From Paenibacillus sedimenti (GTDB taxonomy: Bacteria; Bacillota; Bacilli; Paenibacillales; NBRC-103111): a stretch of DNA of 64,000 nt. Position 1 is the first letter of the stretch; each line of letters opens with the position of its first letter. Where the stretch lies: contig NZ_JACVVD010000006.1 in assembly GCF_014534655.1 (NCBI RefSeq), positions 305,807 to 369,806 of the forward strand, in the 5' to 3' direction. Positions 44,761 through 55,205 of this stretch are shown here, piece by piece. Under the pieces are notes generated by a model. That model saw only the letters and a program-made list of their open reading frames with translations. It was not told the DNA's origin and ran no database searches. The position numbers were made by a program, and so were the translations under genes.

Positions 44761-45515
44761 ACAGAGATCACTTCCTTCGCGAGCTCCAGGTATACTTCTG
44801 CTCCTTTAGATCTAGGATCATAAGTGATAATGGACTGCCCATGACTTGGTGCCTCACTTAAGCGCACATTCCGAGGAATAATCGTTTGATAAACCTTTGT
44901 TTGAAAATACTTCTTCACTTCTTCAATAACTTGAATACCCAGATTCGTTCTTGCATCAAACATCGTAAGTAAAACGCCTTCAATTTGAAGACCTGTATTG
45001 AGATGCTTTTGAACTAAACGAACTGTATTAAGCAATTGACTTAGTCCTTCAAGCGCATAGTATTCACACTGAATAGGAATAATGACAGAATCAGAAGCAG
45101 TTAAAGAATTAATCGTTAAAAGACCCAGTGATGGCGGGCAATCGATAAGAATATAGTCATACATATGTTTGACTAATTGAAGCGACTTTTTCAATCGAAC
45201 TTCTCTGGAAATGGTCGGTACAAGTTCAATCTCAGCTCCAGCGAGTTGAATCGTAGCCGGTATAATCTTAAGATTTTCAACATTTGTATCTACTGTTGCA
45301 TCTTTCGGATGAACATCATTAATAAGTACGTCATAGATACAATTAACCACATCCGCTTTATTAACACCTATTCCACTTGTCGTATTGCCTTGCGGATCGA
45401 TGTCTACTAACAGCACTCTCTTCCCTAAAGAGGCCAGAGATGCTCCCAGGTTTACAGAAGTTGTCGTCTTCCCGACGCCACCCTTCTGATTCGTTATTGC
45501 AATGATTTTAGACAA
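44757..45515 (-). CDS. parA: Chromosome partitioning ATPase ParA (Soj)
   Basis: A 252-residue Walker-type ATPase working with ParB and regulating DnaA. Deviant Walker A IAITNQKGGVGKTTTSVNLGASLA near 4-27, LVDIDPQGNTTSGIG near 36-50, DYILIDCPPSLGLLT near 119-133, and LIPRNVRLSEAPSHGQSI near 212-229, diagnostic for ParA/Soj. It overlaps parB by four bases. First gene of the parAB operon; the 280-base gap to noc holds the noc terminator and presumably the parA promoter. Confidence 0.97.
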   Translation of the reverse strand: MSKIIAITNQKGGVGKTTTSVNLGASLASLGKRVLLVDIDPQGNTTSGIGVNKADVVNCIYDVLINDVHPKDATVDTNVENLKIIPATIQLAGAEIELVPTISREVRLKKSLQLVKHMYDYILIDCPPSLGLLTINSLTASDSVIIPIQCEYYALEGLSQLLNTVRLVQKHLNTGLQIEGVLLTMFDARTNLGIQVIEEVKKYFQTKVYQTIIPRNVRLSEAPSHGQSIITYDPRSKGAEVYLELAKEVISV

Positions 45516-45756
45516 AACCTGTTCACCTCAATCGCTTTTGTTCCAGATGCGAAAAACAAAGAATAATACTATCTTACCATATCTTCCATCTTGTTACCTT
45601 ATCAATATTTACTAGAGCATAAGAATAGAGAAAAACGTCTATCAACGTACTTCGAAGAAAAGCGAACAAGTTCAGCGGAATTTTTCATCACCAGTAGGAA
45701 TGCAATTTAATGCACTTTTGTGTTTTAATGAAGTTAAACTTTTCTATGTGGTAAGA

Positions 45757-45781
45757 AACAAAAAAACGGCTTGCGCCGTTT
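45757..45781 (-). terminator. Terminator of noc
   Basis: AAACGGC/GCCGTTT stem (45764-45770 and 45775-45781) followed on the minus strand by TTTTTTTGTTTC, 19 bases after the noc stop codon. Confidence 0.88.
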
Positions 45782-45799
45782 AAGGTAGCAAAACTTGCT

Positions 45800-46618
45800 C
45801 TATCTTTTAGGGATTTTAATGATAATTTCATAATGATCTTCATGATCTTGCTCTGATGTATTAATATTTAAACCGGAGCTTGTAACCATCTCAACCGATT
45901 GACGAATCGTATTCAGAGCCAAGCGTACATCTTTCGTGAATGATACTCGCTTAGACTTTTTAATCTTAGCAGACTCCTTAAGGAAATTGATTCTCGCCTC
46001 AGTTTGCTTAACATTAAGTTCCTTAGCGATGACTTCCTCAAGGACTTTCACTTGAAGTTCTTCTTGATCCAATGAAAGCAAAGCTCTGGCATGACGCTCA
46101 GTTATCTTGCGTTCCATTAGAGCAAGTTTGACAGGTTCACTTAACTGAAGTAGGCGAATCTTATTCGCAATCGTAGATTGACTCTTGCCTAGGCGCTGAG
46201 CAAGACTCTCCTGTGTAAGGTCATGCATCTCTATTAATTGTTGATAGGCAGCCGCCTCTTCAATCGCAGTTAGCCCTTCTCGCTGCAGATTTTCGATCAA
46301 TGCGATAGAAGCTGCCTGAGAGTCGTTAAAGTCTCGAACAATCGCAGGAATGGTATCCATACCTAGCTTTTTAACAGCTCGGAGTCTCCGTTCTCCCGCA
46401 ATTAATTCGAATGTATTATTTTTCACTCTTACAACAACAGGCTGAATCACGCCATGTGTGCGAATCGTTTGACAAAGCTCTTCGATACGATCATCATCAA
46501 AAACGGTTCTTGGCTGATAGGGACTTGGTAGAATACTAGAGACTGGTATATTCTTAACCTCGTCTGTAGTCGTTGTACGATCGGATAGACCGAATAACTT
46601 AGAGATTTGTTCTTTCAT
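45800..46618 (-). CDS. noc: Nucleoid occlusion protein Noc
   Basis: ParB paralogue that binds many chromosomal sites and keeps the division septum off the nucleoid. The 272-residue protein has an N-terminal amphipathic segment [11 protein letters not shown] (membrane targeting in Noc), then [29 protein letters not shown] (CTP-binding motif), and the [36 protein letters not shown] at 46618 is chosen because it gives the Noc N terminus; the ORF extends to 46678, but no good ribosome site is seen for either. Located between parA and rsmG, the standard place for noc; the parB/noc duplication is therefore complete here. Confidence 0.92.
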   Translation of the reverse strand: MKEQISKLFGLSDRTTTTDEVKNIPVSSILPSPYQPRTVFDDDRIEELCQTIRTHGVIQPVVVRVKNNTFELIAGERRLRAVKKLGMDTIPAIVRDFNDSQAASIALIENLQREGLTAIEEAAAYQQLIEMHDLTQESLAQRLGKSQSTIANKIRLLQLSEPVKLALMERKITERHARALLSLDQEELQVKVLEEVIAKELNVKQTEARINFLKESAKIKKSKRVSFTKDVRLALNTIRQSVEMVTSSGLNINTSEQDHEDHYEIIIKIPKR

Positions 46619-46848
46619 AGGAAAACTTACCACCAACTCTTCCCGTAGTTTAACTACCAATACGAACTTATGAGCCATACTGGCAAAAGAATGACGAGAA
46701 AACTCATTCTATAGATAATTCTCCATAAAAGAAGAAGTTCCTGCTGTATAATTATGAACGTTTTTGTAAACGTATATGAAATTTTATTAGTGTACCCGAA
46801 TTAATTTGGGAAATCACTGTTTGAAAACATCGATAAAGTTTGTATTAA

Positions 46849-46864
46849 TGTTTCACGTGGAACA
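46849..46864. promoter_or_regulatory. parS centromere site 2 (between noc and rsmG)
   Basis: TGTTTCACGTGGAACA, a perfect parS in the opposite orientation to site 1, ending four bases before the rsmG stop codon. Confidence 0.95.
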
Positions 46865-46867
46865 TCT

Positions 46868-47596
46868 TTACAACTTCACCAAAGGACTCTTCAGCGGTAG
46901 CCCAGCTTTGCGCGGGTACTTACCTGGAGTAGCAGCAGTTTTTTCGATTCGGACAAAGTGGCGAACAGATTCTTCAATAGGCAGCTGCATACGATCAACC
47001 TTAATCAATTTTCCTTTTAGTTCCGCCAAACTATAAGAAGCTTCAACCAATTCCTCTTCGATCTCCGAGCCTTTCATAGCCATGAAAGTGCCGCCTTTTT
47101 TGACAAATGGAAGGCAAAATTCATTCAATACACTAAGTCGAGCAACTGCACGCGCAGTCACCAGATCAAAATGATCTCGATAAGCTGGCATTCGGGATAT
47201 ATCTTCAGCTCTTCCATGCACACATTCCGTGTCACTCAATCCTAAGAGAGAAACCAACTCTCGTAAAAATAGAATCCGTTTATTCAATGAATCTACGATC
47301 GTCACTTGAATATTTGGGAAAGCGATTTTTAATGGAATGCTGGGAAACCCGGCGCCAGATCCAATATCAGCGAGTGAAGAAACTTGTCCCATCGAATAGT
47401 AGAAAGAAAGAGAGAGAGAATCATAGAAATGCTTCATATATACTTGTTCTCTCTCCGTAATAGCTGTAAGATTCATTTTCTCGTTCCACTCTACTAGTGT
47501 CTTATAGTATTGCTCGAATTGATCAAGCTGTTGTGGAGTTAGAAAAATATCATGTTCCTGCAAAAGTTGAACGAATTGTTGTTGAAAAGCATCCAT
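46868..47596 (-). CDS. rsmG: 16S rRNA (guanine527-N7)-methyltransferase
   Basis: Methylates G527 in the 530 loop of 16S rRNA. The 242-residue protein (GidB) shows YKTLVEWNEKMNLTAITEREQVYMKHFYDSL, LADIGSGAGFPSIPLKIAFP (SAM loop near 72-91), VTIVDSLNKRILFL, DLVTARAVARLSVL near 141 and KGGTFMAMKG. It overlaps no neighbour but follows mnmG by nine bases and is part of the mnmE-mnmG-rsmG run. Confidence 0.97.
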   Translation of the reverse strand: MDAFQQQFVQLLQEHDIFLTPQQLDQFEQYYKTLVEWNEKMNLTAITEREQVYMKHFYDSLSLSFYYSMGQVSSLADIGSGAGFPSIPLKIAFPNIQVTIVDSLNKRILFLRELVSLLGLSDTECVHGRAEDISRMPAYRDHFDLVTARAVARLSVLNEFCLPFVKKGGTFMAMKGSEIEEELVEASYSLAELKGKLIKVDRMQLPIEESVRHFVRIEKTAATPGKYPRKAGLPLKSPLVKL

Positions 47597-47605
47597 AAGT
47601 TTTGA

Positions 47606-49495
47606 TTACCCTCTAGCAGCTGTGACTCGGTTATAGTGTTCCAAGTACACAAGCAGAATGGAAATATCAGCTGGCGTTACACCGGAAATACGTGAAGCCT
47701 GCCCGATCGATACAGGGCGAATTTTTGCAAGTTTTTGCTTAGCTTCAGTTGCAATACCATGAATATCGCTATAATTGATATCATCCGGAATCTTCTTCTT
47801 TTCCATTTTGCGCAAACGGTCCACTTGCGCGAGTTGCTTTTCAATATAGCCAGCATACTTCACTTGAATTTCAACTTGTTCCTTCATTTCCTCGGTAAGT
47901 TCCAATGTAGAAGGAGACATTTGCTCAATGTGACGATACTCCACCTCTGGACGACGCAACAAGGAAATAATATCAACCGAATTGTTCAACTGTACACTTC
48001 CTAGGCTTTCTAATAACTCTTGTACTCCTGGCTCGGGTCTTACTTTCGTCGTTTTCAAACGTTCAATCTCTTGATCAACTAATTCCTTTTTGTTCAAGAA
48101 AGATTCGTAGCGCTCCTTTGTGATCAAACCAATATCATGACCGATTGGCGTCAAACGTAGATCCGCATTGTCATGGCGAAGCAGAAGTCTATATTCAGCA
48201 CGGGATGTTAAAAGTCGATAAGGTTCACTCGTACCTTTTGTCACGAGATCATCAATGAGTACCCCGATATAACCCTCGGAACGATCCAAAATAACAGCTT
48301 CCTTCTCTTGCACTTTACGAGCTGCATTAATTCCGGCCATTATCCCCTGACCGGCAGCTTCTTCGTAACCGGAAGTACCGTTAATTTGTCCTGCCGTAAA
48401 TAAACCACTTACTAACTTCGTCTCCAAAGACGGTTTTAGCTGCGTAGGAACAACGGCATCGTATTCGATCGCATAGCCGGTACGCATCATTTCAACTTTT
48501 TCCAAGCCCGGAATCGACCGAAGAATGCCGAGTTGGACATCCTCAGGCATACTTGTAGAAAGACCCTGAACATAATATTCAGAAGTGTTGCGTCCTTCCG
48601 GCTCTAAAAAGATTTGATGTTTCGGTTTATCGGCAAAGCGAACGATTTTATCTTCGATAGACGGACAATATCTCGGCCCCGTACCTTCAATCGCACCGGA
48701 GAACATCGGGGCTCGATGAAGATTCGCGTTGATAATATCGTGAGTTTCTGAAGAAGTGTATGTCAACCAGCAGGGCAGTTGATCAGGTATACCCGTCTTC
48801 GTTTCATACGAGAAAAACTTCGGATCACTATCGCCCGGTTGAATCTCAGTTTTATCAAAATCAATCGTATCCTTATGGACACGCGGCGGCGTTCCGGTTT
48901 TGAAACGAACCAAATCAAAACCAAGCTTACGCAGCGACTCGGATAGTTTTACAGAAGGCTGCTGATTATTAGGACCACTTTCATACATCAACTCACCCAT
49001 AATAACTTTACCGCGCAAATAAGTACCTGTTGTTAATACTACAGCTTTCGCATAATACTCTGCACCCGTTTTAGTAATAATACCCTTGCAAATACCATCT
49101 TCAACAATCAATTCTTCAGCCATGCCTTGACGAAGTGTCAAGTTATCCGTAGCCTCGATAGTTTCCTTCATTTTATGCTGATACAGAAACTTATCCGCTT
49201 GTGCACGAAGTGCATGCACCGCCGGACCCTTCCCAGTGTTCAACATTCTCATTTGAATGTATGTTTTATCGATGTTACGTCCCATCTCGCCGCCAAGCGC
49301 ATCGATCTCCCGGACAACGTGGCCCTTCGCAGGACCACCAATAGACGGATTGCAAGGCATGAATGCAACCATATCCAAATTGATGGTTAGCAGTAGCGTA
49401 TTACAGCCCATCCGTGCAGAAGCTAATGCCGCTTCACATCCGGCATGCCCTGCTCCGATGACGATAACATCATAATCACCCGCATGATATCCCAT
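47606..49495 (-). CDS. mnmG: tRNA uridine-5-carboxymethylaminomethyl modification enzyme, FAD subunit
   Basis: With MnmE it makes the cmnm5 modification at wobble U34 of several tRNAs. The 629-residue protein (GidA) has the FAD dinucleotide fold [23 protein letters not shown] near 9-31, the signature [21 protein letters not shown] near 52-72, [14 protein letters not shown], and [27 protein letters not shown] near 370-396, plus C-terminal helices with [19 protein letters not shown]. Full length. Between mnmE and rsmG. Confidence 0.98.
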   Translation of the reverse strand: MGYHAGDYDVIVIGAGHAGCEAALASARMGCNTLLLTINLDMVAFMPCNPSIGGPAKGHVVREIDALGGEMGRNIDKTYIQMRMLNTGKGPAVHALRAQADKFLYQHKMKETIEATDNLTLRQGMAEELIVEDGICKGIITKTGAEYYAKAVVLTTGTYLRGKVIMGELMYESGPNNQQPSVKLSESLRKLGFDLVRFKTGTPPRVHKDTIDFDKTEIQPGDSDPKFFSYETKTGIPDQLPCWLTYTSSETHDIINANLHRAPMFSGAIEGTGPRYCPSIEDKIVRFADKPKHQIFLEPEGRNTSEYYVQGLSTSMPEDVQLGILRSIPGLEKVEMMRTGYAIEYDAVVPTQLKPSLETKLVSGLFTAGQINGTSGYEEAAGQGIMAGINAARKVQEKEAVILDRSEGYIGVLIDDLVTKGTSEPYRLLTSRAEYRLLLRHDNADLRLTPIGHDIGLITKERYESFLNKKELVDQEIERLKTTKVRPEPGVQELLESLGSVQLNNSVDIISLLRRPEVEYRHIEQMSPSTLELTEEMKEQVEIQVKYAGYIEKQLAQVDRLRKMEKKKIPDDINYSDIHGIATEAKQKLAKIRPVSIGQASRISGVTPADISILLVYLEHYNRVTAARG

Positions 49496-49531
49496 TAGAA
49501 TCGTTCCTCCCTCTTTTATGAAAACTCATTT

Positions 49532-50908
49532 TCATTTTCCCAAACAAAATTGCGTAAAGATCTGATCAATCAAAGACTCACCGACCGAGTCGCCAATAAT
49601 TTCACCTAACTGCTCCCAAGCAGCTCGAATATCAATCTGTATCATATCAATGGGCACATACTGCTCATTCGCTTCCAAAGCGTCTTCGAGAGATTTCTTG
49701 GCTTGTTTGAGCAGTGAAATATGCCGTACATTACTTACATATGTTAAATCGCCTGCTTCTAGTTTACCCTCAAAGAAGATAGCGGCAATCGCTTTTTCCA
49801 AATCTTCAATCCCTTTATTCTCAAGAAGTGATAATTCAACCACACGTTCCTTCGCAAAGTAGCTATATACTTGATCAATATCAAGCTTCCGCTCCAAATC
49901 GATCTTGTTTAAAATAACAATCGTCTGCTTATTCGCAAGCTGCTGCATCAATACGACTTCATCCAGCTGCAGTTCCTCGCTGCTGTTCAGCACAAGCAAG
50001 ATCAGATCCGCTTCGGCCAAAGCGGTCTTGGAGCGCTCCACCCCGATTTGTTCTACAATATCGGTCGTTTCGCGAATGCCCGCTGTATCTAGCAGCTTCA
50101 GCGGGATCCCGCCAACATTGACGAATTCCTCGATGACATCCCTCGTCGTCCCTGGAATATCCGTCACAATCGCACGGTTCTCCTGCGCCAATTCATTGAG
50201 CAGCGAGGATTTGCCGACGTTTGGTTTTCCCACAATAGCCGTCTCGATTCCCTCGCGCAGGATCTTTCCTTGCTGCGCTGTATGCAATAATCGATCGATC
50301 TCACCCGTGACTGCTTCACATTTTGTCCGGATGAACGCATTCGTCATCTCTTCGACATCATGCTCCGGATAATCAATGTTCACTTCCACGTGAGCCATCA
50401 ACTCAACGAGCTGATGCCGCAGCAATTTAATCTGTTTCGACAGATTGCCTTCTACCTGCTTGAGCGCAACTTTAAAAGCACGATCCGACTTCGCCCGGAT
50501 CAAATCAATAACGGCTTCGGCTTGCGTCAAATCAATCCGGCCATTTAAGAATGCACGTTTCGTGAATTCGCCTGGCTCTGCAAGACGAATCCTTTGCTGA
50601 AGAAGTAAATCAAGCACTTTTTTTACCGAAACAATCCCGCCATGGCAGCTGACCTCCACCACATCCTCCGTCGTAAAGGATCGCGGAGCTTTCATAACCG
50701 TAACGAGAACCTCCTCCAACCTTTCGGAAGAAGCAGGTTCAACAATATAACCATAATGCACCGTATGTGTAAGCGCCTCTGACAGCTTCGTCTTCGAACG
50801 AAATACACGTTCCACCAGGGGAATGGATTGATCGCCACTCACACGAATAACCGATATCCCACCCTCTCCGAGCGGAGTCGAAATAGCGGCAATTGTATCT
50901 TTTAACAT
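49532..50908 (-). CDS. mnmE: tRNA modification GTPase MnmE (TrmE)
   Basis: GTPase partner of MnmG in wobble uridine modification. The 458-residue protein has an N-terminal tetrahydrofolate-binding domain ([22 protein letters not shown], then [16 protein letters not shown]), a helical domain, an inserted G domain with [25 protein letters not shown] and VLNKIDLE (near residues 221-340), and a C-terminal FCLGK with the catalytic Cys. ATG at 50908 follows GAGGTGTTAGG; the ORF opens further upstream at 50965 without support. First of mnmE-mnmG-rsmG; preceded by the jag terminator. Confidence 0.97.
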   Translation of the reverse strand: MLKDTIAAISTPLGEGGISVIRVSGDQSIPLVERVFRSKTKLSEALTHTVHYGYIVEPASSERLEEVLVTVMKAPRSFTTEDVVEVSCHGGIVSVKKVLDLLLQQRIRLAEPGEFTKRAFLNGRIDLTQAEAVIDLIRAKSDRAFKVALKQVEGNLSKQIKLLRHQLVELMAHVEVNIDYPEHDVEEMTNAFIRTKCEAVTGEIDRLLHTAQQGKILREGIETAIVGKPNVGKSSLLNELAQENRAIVTDIPGTTRDVIEEFVNVGGIPLKLLDTAGIRETTDIVEQIGVERSKTALAEADLILLVLNSSEELQLDEVVLMQQLANKQTIVILNKIDLERKLDIDQVYSYFAKERVVELSLLENKGIEDLEKAIAAIFFEGKLEAGDLTYVSNVRHISLLKQAKKSLEDALEANEQYVPIDMIQIDIRAAWEQLGEIIGDSVGESLIDQIFTQFCLGK

Positions 50909-51021
50909 AGTCCTAACACCTCGAATGTACCTCATACTGAGAAAACCTCTATCGTAGTCATTCAAGGACGAGCGACCACGTCTAGAGGCAGGTTTTATCG
51001 CTTACTTATCAGGTAAAGGTA

Positions 51022-51054
51022 AAGAAAAAGCAATGACATGTACCAAGTCATTGC
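51022..51054 (-). terminator. Terminator after jag
   Basis: GCAATGAC/GTCATTGC stem (51030-51037 and 51047-51054, 9-base loop) followed on the minus strand by TTTTTCTTT, ten bases after the jag stop codon. Confidence 0.9.
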
Positions 51055-51063
51055 GGCTTGACG

Positions 51064-51681
51064 TTATTTTAAAGCGATGACCACTCTGCGGTTCGGTTCT
51101 TCGCCTTTACTGTACGTTTTAACAACGGGGTGACCTTGAAGCTCAGCATGAATAATTTTGCGTTCTTGAGAGTTCATTGGTTCAAGAATAACTTCTTTCT
51201 TCGACTTGAGGACACGGTTAGCTAATCGCAGAGCCAATTCCTCCAGCGTCTTCTTCCGTCGCTCCCGGAAATTCTCCGCATCTAAAATAACTCGGAAGTG
51301 AGAAGTCGCGTAGCGATTCGCTACAATATTAACCAAATACTGCAGCGCATCAAGAGTTTGCCCTCTTTTCCCAATGAGCATTCCTAATTCCGAACCGCTC
51401 AAATTCAAGATGGTGCCTTCGCGATCTTTATGCTGATCTATGGTGATGGAAATTTGCATCGTCCTGAAAATATCTTGTAAAAAAAGTATCGCTTCCTCAA
51501 GCGCATCCGGGATCAATTCGAGCTCGACTTTAGCTTCTTTCGAACCAATGAAACCGAACAGCCCCCTAGAAGGCTGCTCCAAGATATGAATCTTTACACG
51601 ATCCTCAGATACCTGCCATTGAGAGAGTCCGGACTTTACCGCGTCCTCAATGGTTTTTCCAGTCACCACGATTTTTTTCAT
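51064..51681 (-). CDS. jag: RNA-binding protein Jag / KhpB
   Basis: A 205-residue protein with three domains: Jag_N (MKKIVVTGKTIEDAVKSGLSQW to GFIGSKEAKVEL, residues 1-53), a KH domain with the GxxG-type loop GMLIGKRGQTLDALQYLVN near 103-121, and an R3H domain (RERRKKTLEELALRLANRVLKSKKEVILEPMNSQERKIIH...RRVVIALK, about 142-205). With KhpA it binds RNAs that affect division and cell envelope. Its start overlaps the spoIIIJ stop codon; together with rnpA-rpmH this is the standard cluster left of oriC. Confidence 0.96.
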   Translation of the reverse strand: MKKIVVTGKTIEDAVKSGLSQWQVSEDRVKIHILEQPSRGLFGFIGSKEAKVELELIPDALEEAILFLQDIFRTMQISITIDQHKDREGTILNLSGSELGMLIGKRGQTLDALQYLVNIVANRYATSHFRVILDAENFRERRKKTLEELALRLANRVLKSKKEVILEPMNSQERKIIHAELQGHPVVKTYSKGEEPNRRVVIALK

Positions 51682-52448
51682 TTGGACAGGCCACCCTTAT
51701 TATTTTGAGATCCTTGGGATCCTTGAGATCCAGGAGAACCATAAATAAAGTAAGACTGAATAATGGTGAAGATATTACCGTATATCCAATACAGCGGCAG
51801 AGCCGCGGCAAAATTCATCGACATCACGAAAATCATAACAGGGAAAATAAATAGCAAGCTTTTCATTTGCTGAGTCATTTGGGCAGACATAAATTTTTGT
51901 TGAATGAACGTTGTCAACGCGGCAATGAGCGGGAGAATGTACAAGTGGTCCGGCTGACCCAGGTTCATCCATAAGAATGTATGCTCACGAATATGATCAT
52001 TTCGCATAATCGCTTGATAAAGCGCAATCAGAATCGGCATTTGAACAATGATCGGGAAACAACCGGCAAGCGGATTGACGCCATTTTGTTGAAAAAGCTT
52101 CATTGTCTCTTCCTGCTGCTTTTTCGCATCATCTTTATACTTTTCTTTCAGCTTCTTCATTTCTGGCTGTAAATCCTGCATGCGCTTGGAGCTCTTATAC
52201 TGCTTCAGCGTGAGCGGCAAGATGATTAAACGAATGATAATCGTAACAACCAGAATAGACAACCCGTATTGACCCCATAAATTAGTGGCGAACCAGTCAA
52301 GCGTTTGAGAAAGCGGGTATACAAAATATTTCGTAAAAAAACCAGCCGTGTTCGGATCAATGGGTGCTGTAGCAGCTTCCATGCTGCAACCCGAAAGCAA
52401 AAGAACCAGGGCTGAGACTGCTGTTAGCAAATAGAGTCGACGAGTCAA
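51678..52448 (-). CDS. spoIIIJ: Membrane protein insertase YidC / SpoIIIJ
   Basis: Inserts proteins into the membrane and, in the spoIIIJ form, is needed for spore formation after engulfment. The 256-residue lipoprotein has a signal with lipobox LLLSGC (Cys near 21), then five membrane segments: the first near 63-82 (YGLSILVVTIIIRLIILPL, with the conserved Arg), a cytoplasmic charged loop (LQPEMKKLKEKYKDDAKKQQEETMKLFQQNGVNPLAGCFP), and later ones ending in PLYWIYGNIFTIIQSYFIYG, all typical of the Gram-positive YidC1 form. Ends with a short Gly/Ser-rich tail containing three Gly-Ser-Gln repeats. After rnpA, before jag. Confidence 0.95.
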   Translation of the reverse strand: MTRRLYLLTAVSALVLLLSGCSMEAATAPIDPNTAGFFTKYFVYPLSQTLDWFATNLWGQYGLSILVVTIIIRLIILPLTLKQYKSSKRMQDLQPEMKKLKEKYKDDAKKQQEETMKLFQQNGVNPLAGCFPIIVQMPILIALYQAIMRNDHIREHTFLWMNLGQPDHLYILPLIAALTTFIQQKFMSAQMTQQMKSLLFIFPVMIFVMSMNFAAALPLYWIYGNIFTIIQSYFIYGSPGSQGSQGSQNNKGGLSK

Positions 52449-52519
52449 AATGAGGTCCTCCTAAATATCTTTTCCAACATAAACTATACCACAACTTTCC
52501 CCGGCAAGGAAATAATTCG

Positions 52520-52879
52520 CTACTTTTTTATCAGCTCGTTTCTTTTATTTAAAGAAGCTTTGCGAATAACGTGAAAAATGCTCTTCTCCATCTGTGCATA
52601 ATCCATGTCTGCGGCGGGTTTTCTTGCAATTAATATGTAGTCATAGTGATCAGTCATGCGGTCTTTATTCAATCTAATAATTTCTTTGATCATCCGGCGA
52701 AGCCGGTTCCTGACAACTGCATTGCCAACTTTTTTGCTAACCGATATGCCTAGGCGGAATTGTTCCAATTTCGGCTGCGCCAAATAATACAGAACAAATT
52801 GATGGTTCGCCATCGATTTTCCATACCGGTATACTTTATTGAAATCTTCCCTCTTGGCCAATCTATATGTTTTTTCCAC
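52520..52879 (-). CDS. rnpA: Ribonuclease P protein component
   Basis: Protein subunit that helps RNase P RNA bind precursor tRNAs. The 119-residue protein shows YRLAKREDFNKVYRYGKSMAN at the start and the diagnostic RNR motif GNAVVRNRLRRMIKEIIRL near 51-69, then YDYILIARKPAADM. GTG start at 52879. The gene follows rpmH, as in nearly all bacteria. Confidence 0.97.
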   Translation of the reverse strand: MEKTYRLAKREDFNKVYRYGKSMANHQFVLYYLAQPKLEQFRLGISVSKKVGNAVVRNRLRRMIKEIIRLNKDRMTDHYDYILIARKPAADMDYAQMEKSIFHVIRKASLNKRNELIKK

Positions 52880-52984
52880 AAGTATGTACGCTCCAGACAG
52901 GTTACATCCAAGTATATATTACGAATGGTTCATCTTAACATCATTAACAGAAAGAGCAGGATTCAAACTTCCCCTTCTATAAGC

Positions 52985-53010
52985 ACAAAAAAAAGCCCCT
53001 TTCGGAGCCT
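52985..53010 (-). terminator. Terminator or attenuator after rpmH
   Basis: A 7-bp stem with GAAA loop (arms about 52993-52999 and 53004-53010, two G-U pairs) followed on the minus strand by eight T residues, five bases after the rpmH stop codon and before rnpA; it probably lowers rnpA expression relative to rpmH. Confidence 0.75.
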
Positions 53011-53014
53011 CTCT

Positions 53015-53149
53015 TTATGCGCTAAGAACTTTTCTTCCTTTAAGACGACGAGCGCTCAGCACTTTACGGCCGTTCTTCGTGCTCATTCTTTTACGGAAAC
53101 CATGATTTTTCTTACGCTTTCTCGTATTCGGGTTAAACGTCGGACCCAT
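53015..53149 (-). CDS. rpmH: 50S ribosomal protein L34
   Basis: A 44-residue, strongly basic L34, too short for the usual length cut-offs: it begins [22 protein letters not shown] and ends with [10 protein letters not shown]; conserved TFNPN/QPN, HGFR, and GRKVLSARR motifs are all present. Its ATG at 53149 has GGAGG (53161 region) on the minus strand upstream. It is the first gene of the rpmH-rnpA-spoIIIJ-jag cluster to the left of oriC. Confidence 0.98.
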   Translation of the reverse strand: MGPTFNPNTRKRKKNHGFRKRMSTKNGRKVLSARRLKGRKVLSA

Positions 53150-53200
53150 CTATAGCACCTCCCTGCATGAGGATATCCATCCTACTAAATTTCTTTACCC

Positions 53201-53229
53201 ATTAAATCATTTTCGCGACCGAAAGTCAA
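53201..53229 (-). promoter_or_regulatory. Sigma-A promoter of rpmH
   Basis: On the minus strand TTGACT (53224-53229), a 17-base spacer, TTTAAT (53201-53206), about 52 bases before the rpmH ATG. Confidence 0.7.
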
Positions 53230-53289
53230 CCTATGCAAGCACGCAGAGGGACTAAGCATTTTTGGAAATTCAATCGTAAAAGAATAACC

Positions 53290-53721
53290 TGTGTATAATT
53301 TTACCGCAGCCAAAAGAGAACCTTGTCGAAAATTAACAAAATATCAACAATATCTTGTGGTGTGAATAAAACATATGCACAACTTATGGAGATTGTGGAT
53401 AATATCAAACATTCCGTTGATTAACAAGTAATCTTTTGATAAGATGATAATGTTTCTGTTGTGGATATACCCCAACTATCCTCCGATTTATCAACAGCCT
53501 GTGGATAACATTGTGAACAATTTTCCCTCTTTAAGAATAAGTCATTTCAACCGATCCTTAATAATGTGGATAAATCGACAAAAGCCGTGTTATTTTGACC
53601 AAATCAGACTTCCAGTGCTTTTCCGTGCTAAGCGGAAAGAAAGAAGTTCTGATTGGCGTCTAAACCAACCGCTTACCGCGGTCGCTCACCTTCGATTTAC
53701 TGCGATAAGGGTTTATACACA
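53290..53721. other. oriC, left part: DnaA-box cluster between rpmH and dnaA
   Basis: Three perfect DnaA boxes (TGTGGATAA at 53394-53402, 53500-53508 and 53575-53583) and several one-mismatch boxes (53290-53298, 53361-53369, 53460-53468, 53488-53496, 53713-53721). This matches the incA/incB region of the bipartite Bacillus origin. A Spo0A-like box TGTCGAA lies at 53324-53330. The rest of the 628-base gap shows the dnaA and rpmH promoters and no gene. Confidence 0.93.
53417..53445 (+). promoter_or_regulatory. Candidate dnaA promoter
   Basis: TTGATT (53417-53422), 17-base spacer, TAAGAT (53440-53445). It lies between DnaA boxes, consistent with autoregulation by DnaA. Other weaker options exist in this AT-rich stretch. 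Confidence 0.5.
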
Positions 53722-53777
53722 GAGCTTTCTTTGCTGGCCTTTCGCCACATGTTCGAATTTTAAAGGAGTGAAATATT

Positions 53778-55142
53778 GTGGATGGCCATTCTACTGACTT
53801 ATGGCAGCAAGTTTTAACGATCATACAAACCAAACTCAGCAAACCCAGCTTCGATACATGGCTAAAATCAACCAAAGCGACGGTATTTACCGATTCTACG
53901 GTTGTTATTTGTGCGCCCAACAATTTTGCTAGGGAATGGCTCGAGAGCCGTTATACCAAACTCATCGAAGGAACGATCTACGACTTTACAGGCAAACATG
54001 TCGAAGTAAAGTTCACGATCGAAACGGACGAACAGAAGTCTCAATCGGCTGCCGCCGCGCAACCCGTCATTCCGCCCAAAGGCCCGGCGATCGTCGCTGG
54101 CGAAGAGAATTTTACGAATATGATGAACGCCAGATACACATTCGACACGTTCGTCATCGGCTCCGGCAACCGGTTTGCCCATGCCGCGTCACTTGCTGTA
54201 GCGGAAGCACCGGCTAAAGCTTATAATCCCCTATTTCTCTACGGAGGAGTCGGATTAGGCAAAACGCACTTAATGCATGCGATTGGCCATTATGTGTTGG
54301 AACATAACCCTGAAGCGCGTGTTTTATATATTTCATCCGAGAAATTCACGAATGAATTCATTAATGCGGTCCGTGATAACCGTGGTGAAGGATTTCGTAA
54401 TAAATATAGAACGATTGATGTACTGCTCATCGACGATATTCAGTTCCTCGCTGGTAAAGAAGGTACGCAGGAGGAATTTTTCCATACATTTAACGCGCTG
54501 CATGAAGAAGGCAAACAAATTATTATTTCCAGTGATCGCCCTCCCAAAGAAATTCCAACATTGGAGGATCGTTTGCGCTCCAGATTTGAATGGGGGTTAA
54601 TTACCGATATCCAACCGCCGGATCTGGAGACGAGAATCGCCATTTTACGCAAAAAAGCAAAAGCGGAGAATCTCGAAATCCCGAATGAAGCTATGATTTA
54701 CATAGCAAATCAGATCGACACGAACATCCGTGAATTAGAGGGCGCACTTATACGAGTCGTCGCTTATTCATCGCTTATCAATCAAGATATTAGCGTCCAT
54801 CTGACGGCCGAAGCGCTGAAGGATATTATTCCTTCCAGCAGGCCCAAAGTGATCACGATTCAGGATATTCAGCAGCGCGTAGGCGAGTTCTATGGATTGA
54901 AACTGGAAGATTTCAAAGCACGCAAGCGAACGAAAGCTGTAGCTTTCCCAAGACAAGTCGCGATGTACCTGTCTCGTGAGCTCACCGACTTTTCGCTGCC
55001 GAAGATAGGCGAGAATTTCGGCGGACGGGATCATACGACAGTCATTCATGCCCATGAGAAAATAACCGAGTCGTTAAAAAACGATCAGGAACTATATAAG
55101 ATTATTCATAATCTAACCGAACGCATCAAAAACCCATCTTGA
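53778..55142 (+). CDS. dnaA: Chromosomal replication initiator DnaA
   Basis: The 454-residue initiator. Domain I ([23 protein letters not shown]) is followed by the linker, domain III AAA+ with Walker [17 protein letters not shown] near 150-165, Walker [16 protein letters not shown] near 215-229, sensor 1 [12 protein letters not shown], and the DNA-binding domain IV with [27 protein letters not shown] and the signature [10 protein letters not shown] near 416-425. GTG start at 53778 behind AAAGGAGTG. It lies between two origin parts and regulates itself through DnaA boxes. Confidence 0.99.
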   Translation: MDGHSTDLWQQVLTIIQTKLSKPSFDTWLKSTKATVFTDSTVVICAPNNFAREWLESRYTKLIEGTIYDFTGKHVEVKFTIETDEQKSQSAAAAQPVIPPKGPAIVAGEENFTNMMNARYTFDTFVIGSGNRFAHAASLAVAEAPAKAYNPLFLYGGVGLGKTHLMHAIGHYVLEHNPEARVLYISSEKFTNEFINAVRDNRGEGFRNKYRTIDVLLIDDIQFLAGKEGTQEEFFHTFNALHEEGKQIIISSDRPPKEIPTLEDRLRSRFEWGLITDIQPPDLETRIAILRKKAKAENLEIPNEAMIYIANQIDTNIRELEGALIRVVAYSSLINQDISVHLTAEALKDIIPSSRPKVITIQDIQQRVGEFYGLKLEDFKARKRTKAVAFPRQVAMYLSRELTDFSLPKIGENFGGRDHTTVIHAHEKITESLKNDQELYKIIHNLTERIKNPS

Positions 55143-55160
55143 TAACTCTTCAATAACGAT

Positions 55161-55205
55161 AAGCCTATGCACAATCTATTCACATGTGGATAGGCTTGAT
55201 TTTTG
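55161..55205 (+). terminator. Hairpin after dnaA
   Basis: AAGCCTAT/ATAGGCTT stem (55161-55168 and 55190-55197) enclosing a DnaA box, followed by GATTTTTG. It may end part of the dnaA transcripts, though it also overlaps origin sequence. Confidence 0.5.
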
